Part shown: one piece after another, positions 20,396 to 29,477 of the stretch | How positions within the stretch are numbered: position 1 is the stretch's first letter | How the letters are laid out: each line of letters starts with the position of its first letter | NCBI RefSeq assembly: GCF_900086655.1 | Contig: NZ_LT575476.1 | Coordinates: forward strand, 1,324,243 to 1,388,242 | DNA: 64,000 bases | Origin: Paenibacillus tuaregi | Lineage (GTDB): Bacteria; Bacillota; Bacilli; Paenibacillales; Paenibacillaceae | Direction of reading: 5' to 3' | Notes under the pieces: model-generated | What the model was told of the DNA's origin: nothing | Databases searched by the model: none | What the model saw: only the letters and a program-made list of their open reading frames with translations | Made by a program: the position numbers and the translations under genes

Positions 20396-21943
20396 TTGAC
20401 TAAACCCGACAAAACCAGTGTTACCGTGGAGATTTACGGAACTTCTTATAAAATTGTTGGCAGCAGTGCTGATTATATGAAGCAGGTGGCCCGTCAAGTT
20501 AATGATCGTATGCATGCGATCGCCAGAGCGCACGCCTATTTGGATATTCCCCGTATCGCTGTTTTAGCGGCCGTACATATGGCAGAGGAAGTCCATAAGC
20601 TTGAAGCCTTGGAGAGAGAACTTGCAGCCTTGACCGAGCAGAAGAGAATGCTTGAACAGAAGCTGGATGATCAAGGAACCCAGTATAGTGAACAGCAGAT
20701 TAAGCTGGGCACACTTCAGGAATCCTTCAGCCGTCTCCAGACGGAGAAGACAAGTTTGGAGGAATCATTGAAGACTGCGGGTGAAGCCCTAAAGGTTCAA
20801 GAGAGCGAAATGACCAAACAGGCGTCACGCATTCAGGAGTTAGAGAAGCAGCTCCGTGAAGAGCGCGGGAACAACAGCACTTTGGAAGAGAAGCTTAAAG
20901 CCGCGGAGCTCAATCTGGGCAGGGAACGTGAGAATCTCTCCAAGCTGAATGAGCAGCATAAACAATCACTCCGTCGGGAAGAGCAGCTGACTGCGGAGTC
21001 GAAGCGGACCAAGGAGCAGAATGCCCATCTTGAGAAGCAGCTTAACGATTCGCTTGAAGCTTCAAAGGCTGTCCAGAGCAAGCTGAACGGGCTGCAGCAG
21101 TCGCTTCAAGCGGCCAAAGCGCGCGAAGACAAGCTGCAAGCGGATTCAGCCAAGACCATGGAGGAAGCTGAGGCTTTGCGTAAGCTTGCCGAGAAGCGGC
21201 ATGAGCAGATCAACCGGCTTGAAATTGAGCTGCTGGAGGCTGCAGAGCATAATGAGGCTTTGGAACAGGGGCTCAAGATTTCACAAGATGAAGTTGAGTC
21301 GTTGAAGGACCAGCTTGATAAGCATGGTAAAGACCGGCAGCAGCTTCAAGATGAGCTTGACGGGCTGCATAAGAAATATCATGAGCTGGAAGAGGCCCAT
21401 GAGAGTCTGATTCAGCGGGAGTTGGAATCGGAAGAGGAACAACAGGCTCTTCAAGAGGAAGCGGGGCAGCTGAAGAAGCAGTTTGAGGAACTTCAGATGA
21501 GCCTTCGGGAGAGCCGGGAGCAGGTTCAGAACGCGAAGAAAGCTCTGGAGGAAGCGGAGAATCGTGAGCTTGAATGGCAGATCCGCTGTGAAAGTGCTGA
21601 GGAAAGCTATAATGCGCTCCGTGAAGCGGAATCCGTGCTTCAGCAGCAGCTTGAAGATTGGCAGCAGCAGTGTGCCGCGGCAGGAGATTCATTAAACGTT
21701 GCCACAGAAGAGAAGTCGAAATTGACTCAGGAGAAGGACGCACTTGCCGCTCAACTCGAGGAAATCGGCGGACAGTTTGAACTGATCTCACATGAATACA
21801 GACTGCTCAGCACAGAACGCGAGATGGAGCGTGAACGTATGCAGGCGATTCAGGAGGAGCATGGAAGACTGAAGGATGAGTATGCCAAGCTCCAGGCGGA
21901 ATACAATGAATGGATTGAGCTGATTGAACAGGACCAGACATAG
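20396..21943 (+). CDS. ZapA-like cell-division protein with a very long coiled-coil tail
   Basis: 515 residues. The first ~90 read as a ZapA domain (SVTVEIYGTSYKIVGSSADY, VARQVNDRMHAIA, YLDIPRIAVLAAVHMAEEVHKLE). ZapA promotes FtsZ bundling at the division ring and is normally 85-110 residues. From about residue 90 to the end the protein is an almost uninterrupted Glu/Gln/Lys/Leu-rich coiled coil, with a final aromatic LQAEYNEWIELIEQ stretch. No membrane helix. TTG start at 20396 after AAGGAGGT at ideal spacing. It follows pheT as in Bacillus, where zapA sits near pheST. The extended tail could make it a long spacer or scaffold at the septum; that is inference. Confidence 0.8.
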   Translation: MTKPDKTSVTVEIYGTSYKIVGSSADYMKQVARQVNDRMHAIARAHAYLDIPRIAVLAAVHMAEEVHKLEALERELAALTEQKRMLEQKLDDQGTQYSEQQIKLGTLQESFSRLQTEKTSLEESLKTAGEALKVQESEMTKQASRIQELEKQLREERGNNSTLEEKLKAAELNLGRERENLSKLNEQHKQSLRREEQLTAESKRTKEQNAHLEKQLNDSLEASKAVQSKLNGLQQSLQAAKAREDKLQADSAKTMEEAEALRKLAEKRHEQINRLEIELLEAAEHNEALEQGLKISQDEVESLKDQLDKHGKDRQQLQDELDGLHKKYHELEEAHESLIQRELESEEEQQALQEEAGQLKKQFEELQMSLRESREQVQNAKKALEEAENRELEWQIRCESAEESYNALREAESVLQQQLEDWQQQCAAAGDSLNVATEEKSKLTQEKDALAAQLEEIGGQFELISHEYRLLSTEREMERERMQAIQEEHGRLKDEYAKLQAEYNEWIELIEQDQT

Positions 21944-22176
21944 AAGGCTGCCTGGGTGAGCAGTTCCTTCTGGATATGAAAGTGTAATATAAAGGACACT
22001 TCATGAGACAATTGATTATGCCTAAACCCTAGTTCGAGGACATCCGAACATGGGATTGGAAATGCATAGTCGATGACTATTCCTTGTCTGCCTGTTAGTA
22101 TCAGCATATAAACGAAGTCGTCTCAAGAGCAAGCCATCTTACAGCAGAATGGACGTTTTTTTGCAAAAAAAGTAGG
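21944..22176. other. intergenic stretch after the ZapA-like gene
   Basis: About 230 bases with no supported gene, promoter or known RNA. The only open frames are very short. It ends at the GC-rich hairpin shared with the regulator gene on the other strand. Confidence 0.3.
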
Positions 22177-22221
22177 CAGAGCGCCAGTTCAAGGGGTTAT
22201 CCCTGGGCTGGCGCTTTGCTG
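22151..22221. repeat. inverted-repeat terminator element, copy A
   Basis: Bidirectional terminator: GCGCCAG...CTGGCGC stem (22181-22214) preceded by T7-GC-A7. The same ~70 bases occur in reverse complement at 27568-27635, with only scattered differences. It ends the LacI-type gene on the minus strand and transcription from the left on the plus strand. Confidence 0.8.
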
Positions 22222-22234
22222 TGTTCTTCGAAAG

Positions 22235-23239
22235 TTACTTTGTTGACTCCCGCCATACCAGGCATGTCTCCAGATATACTGTTTCGTTATGCCGATCAGG
22301 CTGGTCAATTCTGTTCAATAGCGATTCGACAACACGTTTACCCAATTCATAAGGGTAGGTATGGACAGTAGTTAGGGCTGGTTCAATTATTGCGGAATTT
22401 GGAATATCGTCAAAACCTGTAACTTCAATGTCAGCCGGAATGTTATACCCAAGACTTTTAAGAGAACGGATTACACTGATGGCAATATCGTCGTTTGCAC
22501 ACACAAAGGCCGTAGGCAGTTTATTCAAAGCTTTAATTTGTGAGGTCATCCAATCCACGGACAAATAAGGATTTGTATCTTCAAGCTGGATACTGAATTC
22601 ACTACAGTCGCCCAAGCCGCTATGGGATAGGGCGCGAGTGAAGCCAAGCCAGCGTTCATAAAAGCTTCTGCAATGAGCTGCGTCTCCAATAAAACCGATA
22701 TTCTGATGGCCGTGCTCTATCAATAACTGGGTAAGCTGATAAGTTGCCAATTCATTTTCCACCATTATGACGTCGTATTTGTGGAGTTCGAACAGGGAAT
22801 TGGGCAGTGAATCAATAAAAACCGTAGGAATACCCGTGTTCAGTACTTTTTGCATATAAGGTTTATCAAAAATTTCAACGCTGATGATCCCGTCAAGATT
22901 TGACTGATGTACGTTGGCTGGCAGGATGCCTGATCGGATATCCTCTGGTTTCACCAGAGTCAGAATCAAATTGTAGCCATCTGCACTCAGACTTGTTTCA
23001 ATCCCCCGAATCGTCTCGGAGTAAAAGCTGATCGTATTGATATCCCCCCTGGTTAGCAGAGCGATATTTCCCATTTTGAGTTTGGAGTAGTTTTTGTATT
23101 TAAGGTCTGCCGCTTTTTGAATGATTTTATCCCTCGTTTGCTCTGGAATTTGAGGGTGGTTATTAAGCGCTTTGGATACCGTATTTCGGGATAATCCAAG
23201 GGCATTAGCGATATCCTGAATGGTTACTTTCTCTGCCAT
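22235..23239 (-). CDS. LacI-family transcriptional regulator
   Basis: 334 residues. N-terminal LacI helix-turn-helix (VTIQDIANALGLSRNTVSKALN) and hinge, then a periplasmic-binding-protein-like sensor domain with the C-terminal GFDDIPNSAIIEPALTTVHTYPYELG stretch. Divergent from the fructan hydrolase gene 427 bases away, so it probably represses that gene and releases it on binding a sugar such as fructose or a fructan fragment; the ligand is inferred. Start ATG has TAAAGGAG on the minus strand. Ends in a strong bidirectional terminator. Confidence 0.9.
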   Translation of the reverse strand: MAEKVTIQDIANALGLSRNTVSKALNNHPQIPEQTRDKIIQKAADLKYKNYSKLKMGNIALLTRGDINTISFYSETIRGIETSLSADGYNLILTLVKPEDIRSGILPANVHQSNLDGIISVEIFDKPYMQKVLNTGIPTVFIDSLPNSLFELHKYDVIMVENELATYQLTQLLIEHGHQNIGFIGDAAHCRSFYERWLGFTRALSHSGLGDCSEFSIQLEDTNPYLSVDWMTSQIKALNKLPTAFVCANDDIAISVIRSLKSLGYNIPADIEVTGFDDIPNSAIIEPALTTVHTYPYELGKRVVESLLNRIDQPDRHNETVYLETCLVWRESTK

Positions 23240-23380
23240 ATCATTTACTCCTTTAATAAAAGCAGTTTGTGCTTTTTTATCAGCTGCTAGTCAATATAGT
23301 AACACAAAAATGTGCATAGATATCGACATATCTATACTTATCCGCTGTCTAGTGGTTGTCTCATTTGAATTCAAAAGTGA

Positions 23381-23434
23381 TTGACACCCCTATAATGTAA
23401 GCGTATACTTCGGTAGTAAACACTGTTTGTTTAC
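23381..23434 (+). promoter_or_regulatory. promoter and LacI-type operator of the fructan hydrolase gene
   Basis: Near-consensus promoter TTGACA (23381-23386), 17-base spacer, TATACT (23404-23409). An inverted repeat GTAAAC-N7-GTTTAC at 23416-23434 sits on the expected transcription start, the right place for repression by the divergent LacI-type protein. The rest of the 23240-23666 gap is AT-rich 5' leader. Confidence 0.65.
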
Positions 23435-23557
23435 TTTTGTAATTAAAAATGTAAACTGAATTGAAATCTAAAATGCAAACTAAATGTTAAATTAAATGGA
23501 AATTGAATACATCGTTTTAAATGAGTTATGTTTTAAACTTCTTCAATTCGACAGGGC

Positions 23558-23578
23558 AAGGAGGTGATTCGTATGTGA
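23558..23578 (+). promoter_or_regulatory. near-perfect Shine-Dalgarno site followed by a start-stop codon pair
   Basis: AAGGAGGTGATTC is almost fully complementary to the 16S rRNA tail. It is followed at normal spacing by ATG (23573) and immediately TGA (23576). It lies in the leader, 89 bases before the hydrolase ATG, whose own site (GGGGAGAGGG) is weaker. Confidence 0.6.
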
Positions 23579-23666
23579 CAATATTCTGGCTGATGAAGCT
23601 GCAAGTTTTCATGGCAAAGTATTAATAGTGATATTCATGTTTGCTAAGCGGGGAGAGGGATAAATT

Positions 23667-26600
23667 ATGAAACAACAGGCTTATTCAGCATTGAAACCAC
23701 TGTTAGCCGCAATAATGATCATCTCCATCATAATTCCTGTTGACGCTTATGCTGAAGCAGAGCAGTTAAAGGAGGGATCACCCATGGCTAAACAATCTAT
23801 TGTAAGCGTAACCAATACAAATACGAATCTTGCGGATTGGCACGTTGCGGGAGGGGGCAGGATGAGCGACAGCCCTGAGGGAATTCTGTTAACTTCTAAT
23901 TCCGATGATAACGTGAGGGCTATCTCTGCCACGAAATCAGAGGATTTCATTTATGAAGCCGATGTGATGGTCAAAGACATAAAGGCGGATGCCAGCTTGG
24001 TTTTTCGCTCCAATAATAATGGGCAATCGTCCTATATGCTGCAAATTGTTCCAAGTGCCGGACTGCTCATATTGCAAGACACAAATGAGGGAGCTGGAAG
24101 GCTAAACGAAGAACGTAAAGTCGAACTGAAGCAAGGAGAGATTTATCACCTAAAAGTCAAAGCGGAAGAATCTAATCTGAAGGTATATTGGGGGGCGAAT
24201 TATAAACCAATTATTGATGTTAAGGATAAGGCTTATTCCACAGGCTTTCTGGGACTGCATGTGCGGAATGGCTCCGCATTATTTCAGAATATTCAGGTCA
24301 GTGACCTGCACACCAACCTGAATAATGAGATCTTGACACATGGGGAGTGGCTGCCACATTTAAAGGGATACAAAGCAACAGCCCAGAGCGGGGAAAAGGC
24401 CGTAAAAGTCTATGGCACCACAGCAAATGATTTTGAGATGGAGGGAGATGTCACGCTTCATGCTGGATCTTCAAATACCAACGCGGGGCTATTATTCAGG
24501 GCGAATAAGGATGGTTCAACAGGATATGTAGCTTCTATTGTGGGTCAGGGAGACCAGATCCAAGTTCTCTTAATGAAGGCTAATGGCACGATCGTTAGCA
24601 AGTCTGCACGCCTGTATCCTGGAGAGCGTGGCAGCAAGCATCATCTTGAGGTTAATGCCTCGGGCGATCATATACAGATATTTATGGACGGCTATACACC
24701 CGCAGCAATTGATATTAGAGATAAGAGCTATACGGGCGGTAATTCTGGAATGATTGTTAATCAAGGCACCGCTTATTTTCAAGACGTCTATCTGACGCAG
24801 GCGTCTGATTATTATACCGAGAGATACCGCCCGCAGTATCATTATTCCCCAGCAAGGGGATCGGCAAGTGACCCCAATGGCCTGGTATATTATGAAGGAG
24901 AATACCATTTATTTCACCAGGATGGCGGACAATGGGCCCATGCAGTTAGCAAGGACATGATTCATTGGAAAAGGCTCCCGATTGCTCTGGCCTGGAATGA
25001 TCTAGGCCATGTTTGGTCTGGATCTGCTGTTGCGGATCTAACCAATGCCTCTGGACTGTTCACTAATACAGGCGGAAAAGGCTTGATTGCTTATTATACT
25101 TCTTATACACCTGACATGCAGAATGGGAACCAAAAGATCGGACTGGCCTACAGTACAGATGCAGGCCGAACATGGGCCTATTCGCAGGAACACCCCATTG
25201 TTATTCAGAATCCCGGCAAGAATGGGGTCGACCCGGGTGGATGGGATTTCCGGGATCCGAAAGTTGTACGTGATGAGGCCAATAATCGTTGGATCATGGT
25301 TGTATCCGGCGGGGATCACATTCGATTCTTCACCTCCAACAATCTAATCGACTGGACCTTCACGGACAGCTTCGGTTATGGAGAGTATGTCCGCGGCGGA
25401 ATTTGGGAATGCCCTGACCTTTTTCAGCTTCCGGTGGATGGGAATGGAGCCCGCAAGTGGGTATTGATGATCAGCACGGGAGCGAATCCAAAGACGGGCG
25501 GCTCGGATGCGGAGTATTTTATTGGCGATCTTACGGCGGACGGAAAGTTTAAGAATGATAATCCTGCCGGGAAGGTATTAAAAGTAGATTGGGGCAAAGA
25601 ATTTTACGCTTCGATGTCTTTCTCGGATGCTCCTGGAGGCCGCAGGATCATGATGGCCTGGATGACGAACTGGGATTATCCATTCAGCTTCCCTACGACT
25701 CCTTGGAAAGGGGAATTAACGATCCCAAGAGAACTATCATTGAAATCAACGGACTCGGGAATCCGGCTGGTTCAGACGCCGATAGCTGAATTAACTCCGC
25801 TTCGTAAGCCTCTTGCCACCGTCAAGAATCGTATAGTTACAGAAGCACAGGAGAACCTGCTTGAAGGCGTGGGCTCAGGCGCTTATGAAATCGAGGCCGT
25901 CATCCAACTGCCCGAACAGGATGCTGCCTCAGAGTTCGGATTTAATCTACGAACAGGTGGAGATCAACGTACTGTAGTTGGTTATAACAAAGACAAGCAA
26001 AAGATGTATGTAGACCGGTCAGCATCTGGAGCAACGGATTTCTCTAATCTGTTCACCACGTTTCATGAAGCACCGCTTGTCCCATCTGGTAATCAGGTGA
26101 ACATGCGTATATTCGTGGATGAATCCTCGGTAGAAGTCTTCGGCAAGGATGGAGAAGTTGTAATCTCTGATGTCATTCTGCCGGATTCAGCCCGAAGAGG
26201 AATGAGTTTTTTTACTAAGGGTGGTGCTGTGAAAGTCATCTCTCTGAAGGTGCATGCGCTGGATAATATCTGGAGGGTTACCGAATCATCTGCTCCCAGG
26301 GTTATAATGGACCGTCCAGAAATGGAACTGACAAGCGGACAAACAACAACTTTATTTGCCAGTTTAGAGAAATCCAAGGGAGTGAAAGAGCCGCTCACCT
26401 GGAAGTCAAGTAACCCGAATGTGATACAGATTATTTCTTCAGACAATGAAACTGCTGTAATCCGGGCAGTCGCGGCGGGAGAAGCTGCAATTACGGCCGC
26501 TTCAAGCCAAGCGATTACCGGGATCACCCGTATTACCGTAAGCAGCGGAGAGTTCAAGACGAATCTTACCGGATGGAAGCCGCAGCCTTCCTCCTCGCTG

Positions 26601-27485
26601 TGGACATTAACACCTGAGGGGATTCGCGGCAGCTATACCAGTGATGCCAATTATATGGCAGCCGAGAGAGCAGGAAACTTCACTTATGAAGCGGACATGA
26701 CACTGGCCAAGAACGGCGGGGCAGGGTCAATCCTATTCAGGGCCAGTGCGGATGGGAATAGCGGATATTACTTTAATTTAGATCCAAATATGAAATCTAT
26801 CCGATTGTTTTATAAAGTAGAAGGCCGGTTTGAGGAACGCCAGGTGCTTGCCAAAGTGAGCCGGTTTATTCAGAGTGAGAGAAGGTATCATGTGAAGATC
26901 GTAGCAGATGGTCCTCATCTTCAGATCGATCTTGATGGGGAACGGGTTATGGACTTGAAGGATGGGACATTCGCCGAGGGACATTTCGGGGTTAATGTGT
27001 TTGGAGGACAGGCGTATTACCAGAATGTCATGGCGACTCATACATCCGATGCAGATCTTGCTAAGGTGCATATCAAGAATGAGAACTCAGGCAAATCCCT
27101 ATACTATGGAAGTTCAACTAACGGTGCGCCCGTAACTGTTATGGATGATGATGCTAATTCTGCAAATCAGGTATGGGTTTTTGTGCCTGTTGGTGATGGA
27201 ACTTATACCATCAGAAACACGGGAGACAGAGCTTTGGATCTCGATACTGGACAGAATCGGATTCAGCTGTATAACTACCTTGGATTTGACAACCAGCGCT
27301 GGACTAAATCAGAGAACGCCGATGGAACAGTAACAATACTCTCCGCACATAACGGCAAAGCTTTGGAAGTCTCCGAAGAGGGAACGAAGCTGGAGCTTGG
27401 AGAGGTTGTCCCTGGTTCCTCTCGGCAGAAATGGCGTCTGACCGGTAGCACAACAACCACCTTAGCGCTGCCATCTACCCCGTGA
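23667..27485 (+). CDS. secreted multidomain GH32 fructan hydrolase (levanase/inulinase type)
   Basis: 1272 residues with an N-terminal signal peptide (about 1-30) and no sorting motif. Order: two laminin-G/DUF1080-like sandwich domains (about 50-215 and 220-385), a GH32 five-blade propeller, a GH32 C-terminal sandwich, a bacterial Ig-like BIG2 domain (about 885-950), a third sandwich (about 960-1130) and a ricin-type beta-trefoil (about 1135-1265). Catalytic residues are visible: nucleophile Asp402 in SDPNG, Asp530 in WDFRDPKV and acid/base Glu581 in WECPDLF. Hydrolyses beta-fructosides outside the cell; levan versus inulin preference cannot be read. Roughly twice the length of a simple levanase, because of added binding domains. 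Confidence 0.9.
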   Translation: MKQQAYSALKPLLAAIMIISIIIPVDAYAEAEQLKEGSPMAKQSIVSVTNTNTNLADWHVAGGGRMSDSPEGILLTSNSDDNVRAISATKSEDFIYEADVMVKDIKADASLVFRSNNNGQSSYMLQIVPSAGLLILQDTNEGAGRLNEERKVELKQGEIYHLKVKAEESNLKVYWGANYKPIIDVKDKAYSTGFLGLHVRNGSALFQNIQVSDLHTNLNNEILTHGEWLPHLKGYKATAQSGEKAVKVYGTTANDFEMEGDVTLHAGSSNTNAGLLFRANKDGSTGYVASIVGQGDQIQVLLMKANGTIVSKSARLYPGERGSKHHLEVNASGDHIQIFMDGYTPAAIDIRDKSYTGGNSGMIVNQGTAYFQDVYLTQASDYYTERYRPQYHYSPARGSASDPNGLVYYEGEYHLFHQDGGQWAHAVSKDMIHWKRLPIALAWNDLGHVWSGSAVADLTNASGLFTNTGGKGLIAYYTSYTPDMQNGNQKIGLAYSTDAGRTWAYSQEHPIVIQNPGKNGVDPGGWDFRDPKVVRDEANNRWIMVVSGGDHIRFFTSNNLIDWTFTDSFGYGEYVRGGIWECPDLFQLPVDGNGARKWVLMISTGANPKTGGSDAEYFIGDLTADGKFKNDNPAGKVLKVDWGKEFYASMSFSDAPGGRRIMMAWMTNWDYPFSFPTTPWKGELTIPRELSLKSTDSGIRLVQTPIAELTPLRKPLATVKNRIVTEAQENLLEGVGSGAYEIEAVIQLPEQDAASEFGFNLRTGGDQRTVVGYNKDKQKMYVDRSASGATDFSNLFTTFHEAPLVPSGNQVNMRIFVDESSVEVFGKDGEVVISDVILPDSARRGMSFFTKGGAVKVISLKVHALDNIWRVTESSAPRVIMDRPEMELTSGQTTTLFASLEKSKGVKEPLTWKSSNPNVIQIISSDNETAVIRAVAAGEAAITAASSQAITGITRITVSSGEFKTNLTGWKPQPSSSLWTLTPEGIRGSYTSDANYMAAERAGNFTYEADMTLAKNGGAGSILFRASADGNSGYYFNLDPNMKSIRLFYKVEGRFEERQVLAKVSRFIQSERRYHVKIVADGPHLQIDLDGERVMDLKDGTFAEGHFGVNVFGGQAYYQNVMATHTSDADLAKVHIKNENSGKSLYYGSSTNGAPVTVMDDDANSANQVWVFVPVGDGTYTIRNTGDRALDLDTGQNRIQLYNYLGFDNQRWTKSENADGTVTILSAHNGKALEVSEEGTKLELGEVVPGSSRQKWRLTGSTTTTLALPSTP

Positions 27486-27567
27486 GAATGTAAGAAAGGG
27501 GCCATTCGAAAAACGATTGTGGCACAGGCCAACCGGCTATGGCGGGGAATAAAACTACGTCTTAATT

Positions 27568-27635
27568 AACAAAGCGCCAGCCCAAGGGCACCCCCTTGGA
27601 CTGACGCTTTGCTTACTTTTTTTGCAAAAAAGTCC
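27568..27635. repeat. inverted-repeat terminator element, copy B
   Basis: AAGCGCCAGCCCAAGGG pairs with CCTTGGACTGACGCTTT, followed by T7-GC-A6. Reverse complement of copy A at 22151-22221. It terminates the fructan hydrolase gene. Confidence 0.8.
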
Positions 27636-27713
27636 ATTTACTATGCTGTAAGCTTACTTGCTTCTGTGACGAACTTCATTAATAAGGAATGAAGCTCAGA
27701 GCTAGTGAGTTAG

Positions 27714-28091
27714 TTATTCTACCACAATCTTGGAAATCATTTGACTGTGACCGGTCCCGCACATAACAGAGCAGGCTATTTCAATTTCACCGGTCTCCTT
27801 CGGAGTAACCACAGCGGATTTATGCTCACTGTCCAGCTGAAGGTTCAGTTTAGGAATCAGAACACCATGATTTCCCTGTTCATTCTCGAATACAATCTTA
27901 ACCGGAACATCTTTCTTCAAATGGTAGACCTGTTGGTCGAATTTATAATTTGAGGCTTTAATCACAAGCTCCGCTTTTGGAGTTACATTGGTCTCCCCTT
28001 GCGAGTTACTGCTGTCCTTTGCAGCACCGCAGGCGGAGAGTATTACAAGCAGCACCGATGAGAGCACAAGTGCAATAGTCTTTTTCATCAT
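27714..28091 (-). CDS. stand-alone CuA/cupredoxin lipoprotein
   Basis: 125 residues. Signal peptide with lipobox ILSAC (Cys21), a Ser/Asn linker, and one cupredoxin domain. Its end has CSVMCGTGHSQM, the Cys-x3-Cys-x3-His-x2-Met pattern of the CuA site of cytochrome oxidase subunit II; an upstream His (GNHG) could complete the site. It lacks the two membrane helices of CoxB, and no oxidase genes are near. Candidate roles are electron carrier or copper binding at the membrane surface; unproven. Start after AAAAGGGGATA on the minus strand. Confidence 0.82.
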   Translation of the reverse strand: MMKKTIALVLSSVLLVILSACGAAKDSSNSQGETNVTPKAELVIKASNYKFDQQVYHLKKDVPVKIVFENEQGNHGVLIPKLNLQLDSEHKSAVVTPKETGEIEIACSVMCGTGHSQMISKIVVE

Positions 28092-28329
28092 TATCCCCTT
28101 TTCTTAGCAATATTCTATTACAATATCATAATACAAATCGGCACTAGACGGACAGTTAGGGTTTGAAGGATTCGTGAACTTCGGATGTGCCTGCCGGAGC
28201 TTCATTTGGTACAGTTTGACTCAAAAAATTAGTAAGCTGGACATGGCGGAGGATTAAGAGATATAATTTTTTCAAAACACATCAAAGTAGGGGATTCTCA
28301 TCAGTGGTCGTAAACAGCACAGAGTCAGA

Positions 28330-29409
28330 TTGTCCTGGAACCGAAGATTGATGAATGGATATTGGGCTTCGTTCCTGGCATTACTGACTGCCCAATGCTT
28401 ACTGCCCAGTTCCGGACATGCTTTCTTCTCCCCTGAGACCTATGTATCCACATTTGACCTGCCTTATCTTGTATCCGATTTCTTAATTGTTCTGTTCCTT
28501 GCCGGGACAGAAGTATGGTTAAGATTGAATTATAGATATTCACATAATCTGGTGCTCGTCTCCGGACTTGTAATCAGCTACCTTGGATTCTACGATCTGT
28601 TTCCGTTTGTGAATGGAGCGGAAATTATCCTCATTCTGCCTGTATTGCTTGCTTTGGTACACTTCAGCCGTGCAGTCCTGTATATATCGGGCCTTTCCAG
28701 CATTCTGTTTCTCAGTTTGACGTATTTATCCGCCCATTCTAATAACCCAAGGATAGACTGGTTAGGCTTTGGCATGGCTGTCATTTATATACTGCTTGGG
28801 GTATTGGTTGGACGAGCGATTCTGGAGCGCTCTCAGGAGCTGCGAAGCAGCATGGAGTCTCTGGTCAAATCCGAACAGAAACTGATTGTTGAGAAAGCGA
28901 TCTCAGACAAGCTGCTCAAGATGGATGCTCTGACCGGCTTGTATAACCATAAAACCTTCCATGAGTATTTGGAGAATCTGATCCTGCACTGCGATACGAA
29001 CGGTGTGCCGCTTCATCTGGCCCTCTTGGACATTGATAATTTCAAAAAGGTCAACGATACGTATGGCCATTGGGTTGGAGATGTGGTTCTGAAGGATGTG
29101 GCAGGATGTATTACTGAGCTGCTGAGCCCGAATAATTTTGCAGCCCGTTATGGCGGGGAGGAGTTTGCGGTGATTTTTACTGACACATCCGCAAGGCAAG
29201 CGGCAGAGGAAGCCGAGCAGATTCGCAAGGCGATTGAGGACCTGCCGTTAACGCATAGCCGGGCGCATCCTGTGACTGTAAGTATTGGCCTGTGCAGCTA
29301 TAGGCCAGGTTCGGGCAAGGAGACTTTGTTCCGCAACACGGATGATGCCTTATACCAGGCCAAGCGCTCGGGGAAGAATAAGGTTGTGCTGTATGAGTCT
29401 GCAGACTAG
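28330..29409 (+). CDS. membrane diguanylate cyclase (GGDEF protein)
   Basis: About 359 residues. Around six transmembrane segments (residues 10-165) form a sensor module, a short helix follows, then a GGDEF domain (about 195-355) with DALTGLYNHKTFHEYL, DIDNFKKVNDTYGHWVGD and an intact GGEEF active site. It should make cyclic di-GMP from GTP. I do not see an RxxD inhibitory site five residues before GGEEF. The TTG at 28330 has no good ribosome site; ATG 28351 is an alternative, so the N-terminus is uncertain. Single gene with a bidirectional terminator. Confidence 0.85.
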   Translation: MSWNRRLMNGYWASFLALLTAQCLLPSSGHAFFSPETYVSTFDLPYLVSDFLIVLFLAGTEVWLRLNYRYSHNLVLVSGLVISYLGFYDLFPFVNGAEIILILPVLLALVHFSRAVLYISGLSSILFLSLTYLSAHSNNPRIDWLGFGMAVIYILLGVLVGRAILERSQELRSSMESLVKSEQKLIVEKAISDKLLKMDALTGLYNHKTFHEYLENLILHCDTNGVPLHLALLDIDNFKKVNDTYGHWVGDVVLKDVAGCITELLSPNNFAARYGGEEFAVIFTDTSARQAAEEAEQIRKAIEDLPLTHSRAHPVTVSIGLCSYRPGSGKETLFRNTDDALYQAKRSGKNKVVLYESAD

Positions 29410-29422
29410 TGAAAGGTCAACG

Positions 29423-29467
29423 ATCAAAAGGAGGCCCCAGTTATGAACTGAGGGCCTCCTTTGATGA
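29423..29467. terminator. bidirectional terminator
   Basis: AAAGGAGGCCC pairs with GGGCCTCCTTT around CAGTT/AACTG, with flanking A and T runs. Serves the GGDEF gene and the convergent YvlD-like gene. Confidence 0.88.
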
Positions 29468-29477
29468 GTGCAGGGGC

